Assembly (NCBI GenBank): GCA_036320915.1
Contig: JAXBDG010000005.1
Coordinates: 744,001-808,000 of the forward strand
Length of the DNA: 64,000 bases
Source of the DNA: Linnemannia elongata
Taxonomy: Eukaryota; Mortierellomycota; Mortierellomycetes; Mortierellales; Mortierellaceae
Reading direction: 5' to 3'
The notes beneath the pieces are model-generated. The model was given only the letters and a program-made list of their open reading frames with translations, made no database searches and had not been told where the DNA came from. The position numbers were made by a program, and so were the translations under genes. Below are positions 54,383 to 64,000 of the stretch, piece by piece; positions within the stretch are counted from its first letter, which is position 1; each line of letters starts with the position of its first letter.

Positions 54383-55361
54383 GGTGTTTGGGTATAGCAG
54401 TGGGGGGGGTTGCGCGCGGAGCGATATGAAAGCGATTGGGAGAAAGAATGAAGAGTAGGTGATGGGGAGAAAGAAAATTGGGTGGATGAAATGATACTTG
54501 GATTCGTTGCCCAAAGGCTGCTTCTTTCTCTGCAAGAATGAAGGTCGCCGATGAGCTTTTAGATGCGAGTTCCTGATAAACGAGGTAATTTTTATATGCC
54601 TTTTATTTAGTTTCTTTGGTAAAGAAGGGGAAAGAAAATGAAGAATGGAGGGTGGAGAGAAGAAAAGCGACTGTTAAAGAAGAAAAGAGTATGAAGGTGG
54701 GATAGAAAAATAGAACTGATGCAAAGTGCGCAAGTTGCGTTTTAATGGGCAAGTTCGCGTGTTCCTGTAGTATGGTCAACAGCAATACACGTTTTTTTTG
54801 TACGTTACCCGGGACACGAGTATTGCTCAAATGCTCAGAACATCATAAAATGGTGTTTCCTCGGAGCGGGCAATTTTTTCGTTCTTTGTCGCGCGAGCAA
54901 AAAAAAAAAAAAAAAAAAAAAACTAAGACGAGACGCATTGCATGATCTGTGCACGAGGTGAGGTAAGGAAAGGGGGATCGACATTGCGATTCCCTCCATC
55001 TCTACACAAATTAATAATTGTTGTTGCTGGGAAAGAACGGGCTCATTCCATTAGCCCAACGCCACTCAACATCATGAAGTTTGTTGTCCACGCTTCTGCT
55101 TTCGTGCCTCTCATTCACCAAGAGCACTTTCCCATCTCCGCTCCAATCCAGCATTTTTTTTATTCTGAGGGGCCCACTTTTTTCCGCACTGGATACAGCT
55201 TCTGTTCATGATACTTTTTTCATCCTCAAGGGCGCTGCATCAACATACCCTTGCCTTTTCAGGCGTATAAAGGGCGGCTCATCTCCCACGTATCTGTTGA
55301 ACTCGCGAATTCGTCTCCTCCTCCCACCTCTCCCCTCCTACACCATCTGTCCACCTTCACA
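54383..55361. other. Intergenic region with A24 tract and TATA box
   Basis: Between the Crinkler pseudogene and the third phosphatase copy. It holds an A24 run at 54899-54922 and the promoter of the phosphatase copy. No gene was seen. Confidence 0.5.
55266..55272 (+). promoter_or_regulatory. TATA box of the third phosphatase copy (tataaag)
   Basis: Located about 96 bases before the ATG at 55362. A comparable element precedes the intact copy at 47532, so the core promoter survives although the coding sequence carries a stop. Confidence 0.55.
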
Positions 55362-57061
55362 ATGATGTCGCGCTTGTACATCCTGATCGCAATGACACTC
55401 TTCTGTCTCGCCCTCGTCCAGAATGCCGTCGATGCCCGTCCTCCCCACCACCATAGACATAGACCCCACCACCACCACCGCGGCAGCAACCGTATTGTTG
55501 CAGTCGGCGATCTCCACAGCGACTACAACAACACCTTGACCGTCCTTCAGATGGCCAAAATCATTGATCGCCGCGGTAACTAGATCGCTGGTCGTGACAC
55601 TTTCATCCAGACTGTAAGCTTTACCCGAAATGAACAAACAGAAATTTGTTGAAAAGGTACCTTGGGCATGCAAGGAGACTGATCTGTGTTTCATGCCCGT
55701 GTTCTTTCTTCGCATAGGGTGACAACGTTGATCGTGGCAATGGCACTATTGCAATCTACCAGTTGCTGCAGAAGCTTCGCAAGCAGGCCAAACGTGCTGG
55801 TGGAGAGGTAATTAAAGCCGTCATTCTCCATTGTTGGATTTTTTGCTCTTTTTTCCATGGCTGGCGAGAGCTAACTGAGGTGTCCGGACAGACCGTTCAT
55901 TCATATTACTAACATCAGATCTGATCCTTTCCTTCTTTTGTCAACGATTCCATAGGTTGTCAACCTTCTCGGAAAGTAAGTCGCCCTTCATTACCACTCC
56001 AAAGCTTCACTACATCCTTTTTCTATACCCTCATCACCTATCTAACTATGCCTCTGCTTCATTCATACCCCACACCCTGTAACTCTCTCAGCCACGAAGT
56101 GATGAACCTTCAAGGAGACCTGCGCTACGTAACCGAGGACGAGATTGCCACATTCGGAGGCCCCGAAGCCCGTAAAGCTGCCTGGGATATGCAAACTAGC
56201 TGGTTGGGCTCCTTCGTCTACAACAGCTTCAACATCTCGCATATCCAGAACGGGCACACCATGTTCAGCCATGCGGACATGAGTATCGAGTGGGCTACCA
56301 AGGGTGTGGATCAGATGAATGTCATGGCGCATCAGGCTTTGGGTGAGAAGCTGTTCAAGGAGCCTATCTTCAATACCTATGGTAGGAGTTATTTTGAGGA
56401 GAGTAGGCAGACAAGCAGCCGCGGCTCATTTTTTTTCCTAATGTATATGAACAAGGGTTCTGAATTTCTTTTTTTTTTTTGCCCATGAATGCTAGGTCCT
56501 GTCTGGAACCGCGATCTTGCAAAGCAAACTGCTGGCGAGAAGGAGACCTGCGAGATCATCGAAAACATCAAGAAGATCCTCGGTGTAAGTACATTCCCTG
56601 CCCCTCTCCTACTCCCTCTCCTTTATTGTTTGTGTTGTCTGCGTGTCTCAAAAGCTTACTTTGTCTCATGTGTTATTGATTTTCTTGCCAATTTTCAGGT
56701 CAACCGCATGGTCTCGGGACACACCGCTCAATCCAAGAGCGGAAAGGTCCCCTCGCTCTGCAATGGAGGATACATCGGCATCGACGTCGGTATCACCACC
56801 TACTATGGTAAGTTGTTATTTCCCTTTGCAACAAAAAAAAAATATCCCTCATTCACTGGAAGCGAAATGATGGAGTAAAAGCCCAAGTATGCTATTCTCT
56901 GCTTCACGAATTGAAACTCTGACATCTCCTCACCTTTTGTTCCCCTTCTTTCTTTTGGACCTCAAGGTGGCAACCTCGCTGCATTGGAGATCATCGAGAA
57001 CCGCAACGGTACTCAGACCGTTTCGGCCATCTACCCCACCGGCAAGGTCATCCTTTCTTAA
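55362..57061 (+). pseudogene. Calcineurin-like phosphatase copy with one in-frame stop
   Basis: The same seven-exon layout as the intact gene at 47870: 55362-55613, 55718-55807, 55956-55975 (20 bases), 56092-56381, 56496-56584, 56699-56807 and 56967-57061. Every splice site looks good and five exons have exactly the same length as in the intact copy. Motifs GDLHSD, GDNVDRG, GNHE, SHAD and SGHT are kept. The only defect seen is TAG at 55581-55583, where the intact copy has TGG (Trp in KGDWIAGQD), leaving 73 codons. The N-terminus has a signal peptide (MMSRLYILIAMTLFCLALV) followed by a His/Arg-rich linker absent from the other copy. A very recent nonsense mutation is likeliest. Stop readthrough or a base-call error are alternatives; if either holds, the product would be 314 residues. 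Confidence 0.85.
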
Positions 57062-57159
57062 AAGAAACCCCCCGCCCATTCCACAAATACAGAGGCAAGA
57101 AACACTCATAGCTTTTTTTGGCATATTTAATTAATAAAAGGTTCCATTTTTCGTACGTG

Positions 57160-59727
57160 TTAAGGAGAGGAAGGAGGGGCTTTCAAAAGGCGGTACTTAT
57201 CCAAGTTGCCCATATCCACCAGCTTCACAGAAAGATAATCCTCCGGATCGGCATCTTCCCGATAGGCAACAATCCCAAGCCGATCCATCTCATAGGATGA
57301 AGGTCTGAACATATACACCTTTAAAAGCGCGTCGTCGTATTTTGTCGGCATATCCCTGAACACTTTGACCAAGGCCTGTTTCGCGGCTAAATTCCATTCT
57401 GCAATGAATAGATTCTTGCAATTTGGGAACATGCCCGCCAAGAACTGAGGCATGATCTCCTGGTCGATCATCCAGTCTCCTCTCAAACTCAGAGATGTAA
57501 CAGAGGGTGAACAATGTCGCTGCCGCTGGTCGTGAGTCGATTGGTGATGCTGCATAGGCGGAGGAGATCCACTGCTTTCGTTGCTACTATTGCTGTCACT
57601 GTTGCTGCGTGTGCTTGTGTTTGTTGGCAAGAATAGGTCGGATTCGGAGATGACCCGGGTGTGCGTTCCTAGGATCGTCGAAGTGATATTCAAATACAAG
57701 GTCGTCAGTGCTGGACATCCATGAAGCATCTTGAACTTGAATAGGTACGCAAACTCAGAGTTCAGATCCAGCCTTGTGAGGTGGGGGAGGTGCCAGTCCC
57801 AGGTCCAACGGGGGCGAATAATGCCGAGTTCCAAATCGGTGGCGATTGTTGATGTTGTTGGTAGCGGTGGTGCTAGCGCTCCGTCCTGGATGCCGTAGGA
57901 TAGGTAGAGCTCCTCGACTGGTGGGATAAACCCTCTGGGACCTGCACCATGACCAATGGACCATGGATAAACTCCCATGCTCAGGCTTCCAAGCCTCGCG
58001 GTCGAAAAAAGCGTCGCCGGATCAAAGCTCAGAGCGGGCCACCCACTCAGTTGCAAAACCCCAAGTCGGTCCAGACGGGCAGGCAAGCATGCCACGATAT
58101 CTCGACACGAGTACGTCAGAGTCAAGTCCCGCACATGAAGTGATGTGAGGTTGGGACAGTTCGAGAGCAATCCCGGGTCCAACACCAGTCGTTCCGAGCT
58201 TAGCGCCAGGTTCAAAAAAGTCAAGGCTGGAAGGTGAACCATTCCATGTCCAATGTGACGTGATGTTGGCCGCTCCATCTTTGAGAAAGTCTGCTCGGTG
58301 ATACTCACGACCCGTAGTGTATGGTTAAAGGCGAAGAGGATGTCGTCAATGTCTTCAGTGTCCATACTAGAAGACCTGCGGATTGTCACATATTTAAGCG
58401 GGACAAGGTCATGGATCCGATGTGCCGAACTCGATGTCTCGTCATGCTCCAACGTTCGCCACCCTACACGATCGTTCTTGACCACAGCGCTCCTGCCAGT
58501 CCTCTGCTCTATGTCCTTCTTCTCCTGCACAGCCCATTTGAACGCTCCTGCACGCACGGTTTGGAGTTGGAGACGCTCCAAGGCCCGGCACCGCTGGAGA
58601 ATCGACTGCTTGTTGCAAACGATGTCTTCCCAAGCCTTTGGCAAAAAATCGCTATCGAACTCCTGAACATGTGTCAGATCGATCAATTGAGCGTGAGCCG
58701 AGAACTGGAGCCAGTTGTCATGCGTGAGGCGTGTTAGGTTGCAGAGTGGCGGCAGGAAGCGATACAAATCCATCTGAACTCGATTTGTGTACTCTTCATT
58801 CACGTTTCTCCAGACGTCATCCTCCAGACATCTGACAGATTTGAGCCGACCATTAAAAAGTTGAACATGATCCTGCACAAACCGCCTCATCTCCTGAACC
58901 AACTCGTCCCTGCGTTGCATCATGGCCCTCCTCTTGCCGTTCCTGGCGTCGGGCTCGCTGTCGGGCTCGCTGTCGGTGTCGAGATCCTCGTCAAAGATTG
59001 GCTCGAAAACATCGGACGTCATAAAGTGGACCAATCCCAAGTTTTGGAAACGGTTAACAACACCTTGGTAGCGGTCGAAATGGTGCATGGGGATACTAAA
59101 CGACTGCAGCTGCTCGAGGATGGGATGCGCCAAGCTCCAGAGGATCTCGTGGTAGAACAAGATATGGTAATACCGCCGAAGGATTAATGCCTTATCGCCA
59201 ATGCTTGTGGCGGATCTTGATAAGAAGGGGTTCGATTGGTAAAGCTGGTCAAACTCGTCGCTCTGAATATAAGCGCTCTGGTGAGAATTATGTAGGTTTG
59301 ACAGGTTTGACCAACGCAGTTCCTTACGGTCCGGCAATGGAATGTTGAGATGGCGAATGTGGGCGAGATAGTCGAGTGGCGAGTTGGAGTTGGTTGCTGT
59401 AACAGTCGTCGTTGCCGGAGAGGAGTCGGCAGAGCTGGCTGCGAAGACGAGCGAGACTGCCGTTGGAAGAGTAGCGAGAGGGAGTTGGCTGAGGAGCATG
59501 CGGATGAGCTTGTCGTAATACCTAGGTCTTGAACGGTGTCGATTCCAAGCCTCCAACTTATCAGGCTTTAGCCGGAAAGGATCGCGGTACAGGAAAGGGA
59601 GCGTGGCCGAGGCGATATGTTTGTTCATGAGGAGAAGTCTGGCCAGAGCGGAGAAGTCGTCGTCGTTGTGGATAATATGAAGGATATGTTGTAGACACTC
59701 CACGGGTAGTCGAGAGAGGGGATTCAT
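57160..59727 (-). CDS. F-box/leucine-rich-repeat protein
   Basis: An intact single-exon gene of 855 residues. The F-box starts at residue 7 (LPVECLQHILHII) and ends in the family signature NKHIASATLPFLYRDPF. The middle block SLAHPILEQLQSFSIP is shared with the paralogues, followed by leucine-rich repeats (LPARLDRLGVLQLSGWPALSF; LPHLTRLDLNSEFAYLF). Two low-complexity loops are present: an Asp/Glu/Arg-rich one at about 260-280 and a Ser/Asn one at about 730-755. The presumed role is substrate receptor of an SCF ubiquitin ligase. Its stop lies only about 100 bases from that of the converging phosphatase copy, so the two transcripts may overlap at their 3' ends. Confidence 0.85.
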   Translation of the reverse strand: MNPLSRLPVECLQHILHIIHNDDDFSALARLLLMNKHIASATLPFLYRDPFRLKPDKLEAWNRHRSRPRYYDKLIRMLLSQLPLATLPTAVSLVFAASSADSSPATTTVTATNSNSPLDYLAHIRHLNIPLPDRKELRWSNLSNLHNSHQSAYIQSDEFDQLYQSNPFLSRSATSIGDKALILRRYYHILFYHEILWSLAHPILEQLQSFSIPMHHFDRYQGVVNRFQNLGLVHFMTSDVFEPIFDEDLDTDSEPDSEPDARNGKRRAMMQRRDELVQEMRRFVQDHVQLFNGRLKSVRCLEDDVWRNVNEEYTNRVQMDLYRFLPPLCNLTRLTHDNWLQFSAHAQLIDLTHVQEFDSDFLPKAWEDIVCNKQSILQRCRALERLQLQTVRAGAFKWAVQEKKDIEQRTGRSAVVKNDRVGWRTLEHDETSSSAHRIHDLVPLKYVTIRRSSSMDTEDIDDILFAFNHTLRVVSITEQTFSKMERPTSRHIGHGMVHLPALTFLNLALSSERLVLDPGLLSNCPNLTSLHVRDLTLTYSCRDIVACLPARLDRLGVLQLSGWPALSFDPATLFSTARLGSLSMGVYPWSIGHGAGPRGFIPPVEELYLSYGIQDGALAPPLPTTSTIATDLELGIIRPRWTWDWHLPHLTRLDLNSEFAYLFKFKMLHGCPALTTLYLNITSTILGTHTRVISESDLFLPTNTSTRSNSDSNSSNESSGSPPPMQHHQSTHDQRQRHCSPSVTSLSLRGDWMIDQEIMPQFLAGMFPNCKNLFIAEWNLAAKQALVKVFRDMPTKYDDALLKVYMFRPSSYEMDRLGIVAYREDADPEDYLSVKLVDMGNLDKYRLLKAPPSSP

Positions 59728-60412
59728 TGTACCTGATGGTAATGAGGGTGTGTGAATGGAAGATGAAAAGTGAGAGAATGAATCAGCAGTGGTGAGGGTG
59801 GATGAAGGAAAGTATGATTAAAGTGGAAGAAGAATGATGGCACAAGAAAGAAGCAAGGCAAGAAAAGAAGAACAAAGGTCTTGACTTTTGTCGTCCCTCA
59901 GCCTGGGCGTGCTTGTGTACCAAAGATTGAACGTCCGACTCTTCATTTTTTTTTTTTTGACGCGGCGCGCGTGAGTTAAGTCAGTGTCATATGGGCGGAC
60001 AAGCAGCTCAATTTCCGCCGTGAGAAAGGCGTTCATACTTATGGAGGAAATGCTTTTATTTTCCATCCATAGCGACCTTTTTTTTTTGTTTGATCCAACA
60101 CTACGCCTAATCCTTTAGGAACACAGAGACTGTCATCAGTTATGAGGGAACTGATCAACGTCAATATCACAGACAGAAATGGTAATGATGGTGCCTGGAG
60201 ACTTCGTTTTCCGTTATTGCTGCCGTTATGTTATTATATCACAACTGATAAGACAGAGAGCAGGCCTGCTTCTCTTTTTTCAGATCTTGGCATGGACATT
60301 GTGTACAAGAGATATAAATATTGAGATATCTCGCTTTATTTTTCAGTTACTTGTGCTATAGGTGTATGAGTTGACTGGACCAACTATAGCTCCTAGATGC
60401 TCCTGTTTACTC
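59728..60412. other. Intergenic region, no gene seen
   Basis: About 685 bases between two minus-strand F-box genes. Short T-runs occur near 59948 and 60080. No similarity to other parts of the window was noticed. Confidence 0.5.
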
Positions 60413-61822
60413 TTAGATAGGCGTCCATGTCTGGTATCCGAGCCAGACAGTCCATAACTTGTCGAACTTGAGAAGATGACGCGCAACCCGAGCCTCAATT
60501 GACATATCACTCTCGTCCTCCTTCTCACTTGTCGCCACTGGCGTCCCAGCCTTCTTCTGCCAACGCCTCCAGCACCCCTTGCGCCACAACGCAATCACTT
60601 TCAGAATCTTCTCTGCCGTATCTAATCCCTTGATCCTCATCCTCAGCGTCATCAAGTTCTTGCAAGCCCATTCCTCCGCCTCCACATCATCTATGTCCAT
60701 CTCGTGAAAGTAAATGTCCAACGTCTCGAGTTCTGGACAGCCTCGGGGGATCAATTGCAACAGCTGACTTGACTCTTGGAGATAGTTGGAGACTGGCGCC
60801 ACTTCGTTCTTGTCTTGGTCGAGACACTCTTCGGGACAGTAAGGCATGACGGTGCGCATGGTTTTTTGATGTAGAAGGACGGTATTGATGAGCTCGAGGG
60901 ATGTGTGTCGGGAACGAAAGACAAACTCGTCGACATCTCTGTTGGCGATCGTCGTCAGAAACTCGGTAACCAGGGCGCCTGTCGAATCTGCCAAGTGGAA
61001 TCTGGTAACGCCAGGACAGTACTGTGCAAGTTCCTTCTTGATCCTGATCGCCGGAACCATAAAGTTTCTGTCATAGTTCCAGGCACATAGAGTCGTTAGG
61101 TTGGGGAAATGCGAAAGGAGAGAGAAACCATTCGAATAGGTTGGGAAGACACGGTTGAGAGGTGAACCAAAGGCCTTTATGCCCGTGTGCTGATATGGCA
61201 AAGCTGATGTTGTTGTTGGGTCGCCGATGATATCTGTGCTGAACAATTGCAGTTTGGACAAACTGGGACAGATTCGGAGAACTGCCACCAATGTGTCATG
61301 GGTCATTATGAGATTGTCAAACTTCAAATTCGTGAGTTTGGAGGAGCCATGGAGGGGGCATGGAGATAGAGCAGGCGCAGAGACATAGTGGGCCAAAGAA
61401 TCCTGCTTGTTGGTGGGAACTGAGGCGGCACAAATATCTAGTTTTCCGAGTGAGTGATTATTCCTGAAGATAATCTCGTGTGCTCGGATATTCTGCAGAG
61501 AGGAGGTGGCAGTCTCAATGTGGAGATTCGTCAGCTTGTTGATACTGGGGTGGGCAAGAGCATTGACGTGAGGGAGCGTTTTGGCGTTCTTGATGACGCG
61601 GATATGGTGACCATGTTTGAGAATGATCGCTGGCGAGAGGTCCGCAAACCGGGGTCGGGTATTGAAGTCCACCTTGTACCAGATTACAGAGACAAAGTGG
61701 TCGGTCCAGGTTTGGGAGACGAGCGCACAAGAGATAGCATCCTCGTCAGTGACGAACTGGCTGAGGTGGAGTATGAGTTCAGGGAGGTCGAAGGGGTTCC
61801 TGGTTGGCGCAGTCGAATTCAT
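60413..61822 (-). CDS. F-box protein, short subfamily
   Basis: A single-exon gene of 469 residues with the F-box at about 10-50 (NPFDLPELILHLSQFV, SCALVSQTWTDHFVSVIWYKVDF). It differs from the 850-900 residue F-box/LRR group in this window by its NPFDLPEL start and a shorter repeat region (LGKLDICAA, LTNLKFDNLIM, LSKLQLFSTDI). The C-terminal part contains GCPELETLDIYFHEMDIDDVEAEEWACKN-type sequence, which the decayed neighbour at 62230-63589 also keeps. Two other relics of this subfamily lie at 19815-20237 and 23268-23560. Probably a Skp1-binding substrate receptor; target unknown. A G22 tract lies about 50 bases before the start. Confidence 0.85.
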   Translation of the reverse strand: MNSTAPTRNPFDLPELILHLSQFVTDEDAISCALVSQTWTDHFVSVIWYKVDFNTRPRFADLSPAIILKHGHHIRVIKNAKTLPHVNALAHPSINKLTNLHIETATSSLQNIRAHEIIFRNNHSLGKLDICAASVPTNKQDSLAHYVSAPALSPCPLHGSSKLTNLKFDNLIMTHDTLVAVLRICPSLSKLQLFSTDIIGDPTTTSALPYQHTGIKAFGSPLNRVFPTYSNGFSLLSHFPNLTTLCAWNYDRNFMVPAIRIKKELAQYCPGVTRFHLADSTGALVTEFLTTIANRDVDEFVFRSRHTSLELINTVLLHQKTMRTVMPYCPEECLDQDKNEVAPVSNYLQESSQLLQLIPRGCPELETLDIYFHEMDIDDVEAEEWACKNLMTLRMRIKGLDTAEKILKVIALWRKGCWRRWQKKAGTPVATSEKEDESDMSIEARVARHLLKFDKLWTVWLGYQTWTPI

Positions 61823-62229
61823 ATTCTCAGTGTGGAAGCAATTGTGTAAAGTCGAATAACAGAGAGAGAGAGGGGGGGGGGGGGGGGGGGGGGAGAGGGA
61901 AGGAAAACAAATTGTATGTGTGCGGTCTTTTATCCCTTCCCAAGCTCACGTTGTGGTCACGAGGTGATCATATTGCAAAGGTGTTTAGTAGATGCTATGG
62001 ATTCTCACTGCACAAACAAAAAAGACAATTGATGGCCATATAATAACCGTCCCTCATCGCAAGCTCTGTCCTTGCGCGATAAAAAAAAGCGTGCATGTGT
62101 TGGCATGGTTATCACGTACGATACCCTTTATTTGTTGACAACCAGAGTATCGAAAAAAAAAATACAAGCAAAAAAAATAGAAATGGTGTCTGCTGAGCCC
62201 GTGCTCACTCCTAGATCATCGGTCTGTAT
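61823..62229. other. Intergenic region between short F-box gene and its decayed copy
   Basis: About 407 bases with the G22 tract (61872-61893) near the F-box start and A-runs near 62152-62180. No gene was seen. Confidence 0.5.
61872..61893 (+). repeat. Poly(G) tract, about 22 bases
   Basis: An uninterrupted G run preceded by a short ag repeat, in the promoter or leader of the short F-box gene. Such runs are rare, can form G-quadruplexes and are prone to length error in sequencing. Confidence 0.85.
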
Positions 62230-63589
62230 CCTAAATCGGGGTCCATGTCTGGTACTCAAGCCAGACCCGCCTCAGCATGTCGAACCTCAAAAGGTGACGA
62301 GTGACGCGAGCCTCGATCGACTGATATAGGACCCTACTGTGCTTGTCCCTCTACCACCATCGCCCGCGATACCCAGCTCGCCAGAGTGCGACAGCCTTAA
62401 GGATCTTGCCCTTGTGTCCAGGACCTTGATCCTAATATGAAGGATCATCAAGTTCTTACAGACCCACCCCCTTGGCTCGACAACGTCCATGTCCATCTTA
62501 TGGTAGTGGAGGTCAATGACTTGTGGCTTTGGGCAGCTTCTGGGGGTGAGCTGGAGATGATGGCCAGACACTCGGAAATGATCCAACACTGGGATGATCT
62601 CCCCTCTCTCAATATCGACGTGTACCTGCGATAATATGTTGCTACAGACTTCAGCGATGCCTGGTGCAAATAAATAGCGGTGATGGCTTCGACAGTCGTG
62701 TGCTCATATTTGGACGTAATCTTGGAGATATTATTGTTGTTGCCGTTACAAGAGAAAATGTTGTTGAGAAACTTGGGGATGATGGCACCGTCGTGACCCT
62801 CAAGATGATAGTCGGTCAAGAGAGGGTAGAACCGCAGAAGCTCCTTGATCATGCACGACGAGACCTTGAAATATGGATCAATATCCGAGATACAGAGCGA
62901 TGTCAAGCTCGGGAATAGCGATAGTAAGGATGGCCCGCTCGACCGATTGAGAAAATGCTCTTGAGGGACGACCAAAAAATTTTAACGCCCGTGTGCTGCA
63001 AGGATACGGTTGGAGATCCGACAATGTCCGTTCTGACCAGTTTGAGCTCGGACACCGTGGAGTAGCCTTGGAGAATTGCGACCAAATTGTCGAGTGTCAA
63101 GCACAGTGTATCAATTGAAAGGTACTTGAGTTTGGATGGACCTTGTGTCGAACTGTATGAGGGGACCAGGGCCGAACTGGGAACAAAGTGAGAGAGTGAA
63201 TCCTGCTTGTTAGGAGACACGGTTGTTGCTGCTGAGAGACGCAGATTCATGAGACGCGAACTGTTCCCGGAGACGACCTCATAAGCCCGCAAATGCTGCA
63301 TCGGAAAGCGGTGGTTTCGATATGATGATCCTTCAACCTATTGACACCTCCGTTGACGAGCACTGTGATCAGGGGAAGGACCATAGCGTTTTTGACAATA
63401 TGCATGAATTTTCCATGTTTGGTGATGTTTTTTGTAGTGAGATTGGCTCCAAATCACTGGGAGGTAATCTCTCGCCCAGGTCTTAAATACGAGCGCGCAA
63501 GAGAGTGCGTCCTTGACGGTGGCGAAGAGGCTAATCCGGTGCCTGAGTTCAGTAATGTTGGATGGAGTCCTGTCCTTGGCGGGTTCCAT
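62230..63589 (-). pseudogene. Decayed tandem copy of the short F-box gene
   Basis: The minus strand carries the gene in pieces across several frames: 63589-63338 (ITELRHRISLFATVKDALSC), 63301-62903 (MQHLRAYEVVSGNSSR, NKQDSLSHFVPS, LKYLSIDTLCLTLDNLVAIL), 62975-62448 (LLSLFPSLTSLCISDIDPYF, MIKELLRFYPLLTDYHLEG) and 62589-62287 (VIDLHYHKMDMDVVEPRGWV). All follow the order of the intact gene at 60413-61822, for example RAHEIIFRN, NKQDSLAHYVS, LSHFPNLTTLCAWN, IKKELAQYCPGVTRFHL and LDIYFHEMDIDDV. At least three frameshifts make it non-functional. The head-to-tail position beside the intact gene points to local duplication followed by decay. Confidence 0.8.
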
Positions 63590-64000
63590 TTCGGCGTTGT
63601 TGACGTGAGTGCCAGGCTAGTTGTGCAAAAGTGAGAGGTCGAAGGAGCGAGAAGGAGAAAGAAAATAAAAAATAGAGTATGATCCTATTTATTTAATGAT
63701 AAGGCGAACACACCATCGAGGCTGCGGATGCGCAACGGACGATTGCTTACGTTCGTTTTCTAGGGCTAGGGAGGCAAGGCTTTACAACTGAGTGAACCAT
63801 CGCAACATTTTCTTTCAGCCCCATAACCACAGAAAGATAAGGGTTAAGTGCTATGAACATATACAGACATCCCTCCAACGCACACACCCAATAAAAAAAG
63901 GCTTCATGGATTGAACATCAAAACCATTGCTTTTGTGCACTGCTCCGACCACCCATCTCTTCTCTCTCAGTACAGTCGAAAATGGTTTTTGGCGACAGTT
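63590..64000. other. Right edge of the window, no gene seen
   Basis: Upstream flank of the F-box pseudogene. No open frame with similarity was recognised up to the window end. Confidence 0.5.

Noticed and set aside
55581..55583. Selenocysteine or other recoding at the in-frame stop
   Set aside because: The codon is TAG and not TGA, the intact copy has Trp there, and no recoding signal was seen; a nonsense mutation is simpler.

Overview
The window looks like nuclear DNA of a filamentous fungus, most likely Mortierellaceae (Mortierellomycota). This is inferred from short GT-AG introns (about 60-250 bp), orthologues of fungal housekeeping genes (Dcp2, a Ypk/Gad8 kinase, Pdx1/Snz), repeated F-box/leucine-rich-repeat genes, a NACHT-pentapeptide-WD40 receptor-like protein and a Crinkler-type N-terminus. 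No rRNA, tRNA or CRISPR was seen. Exon borders were placed by eye from splice consensus, reading phase and family alignment from memory.

Layout. 1-4991: an apparently intact hAT transposon with about 257-bp terminal inverted repeats, whose left tip lies about 20 bases outside the window. 4992-7418: an F-box-family gene cut off on its left by the hAT element and split again by a 253-bp poly(A)-tailed retro-insert with a 13-bp target duplication. 7626-9883: secreted S10 serine carboxypeptidase. 10514-13213: F-box/LRR gene. 13540-15236: PDX1, vitamin B6 synthesis. 16401-19356: IPT/ankyrin regulator resembling Mga2/Spt23. 19815-20237: F-box relic. 20544-21358: single-pass membrane protein with a PPxY motif. 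23268-23560: second F-box relic. 24211-29556: 1781-residue NACHT/WD40 protein. 31884-34427: F-box/LRR gene. 36395-39478: large low-complexity protein with a C-terminal membrane anchor. 39896-42539: DCP2. 43267-46618: YPK1/gad8-type AGC kinase. 47870-57061: an array of three related secreted calcineurin-like phosphatase genes (one intact, one relic, one with a single in-frame stop); an ADP-ribosyltransferase-like gene and a Crinkler pseudogene lie between the relic and the third copy. 57160-59727: F-box/LRR gene. 60413-61822: shorter F-box gene. 62230-63589: decayed copy of the latter.

The housekeeping genes (PDX1, DCP2, YPK1, the IPT regulator) are spread among fast-evolving families. F-box/LRR genes occur as four intact genes, one transposon-broken gene and three relics, which suggests birth-and-death evolution. 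The 47.8-57 kb segment combines signal-peptide enzymes, an ART-like protein and an effector-type pseudogene. It is the most accessory-looking part of the window.
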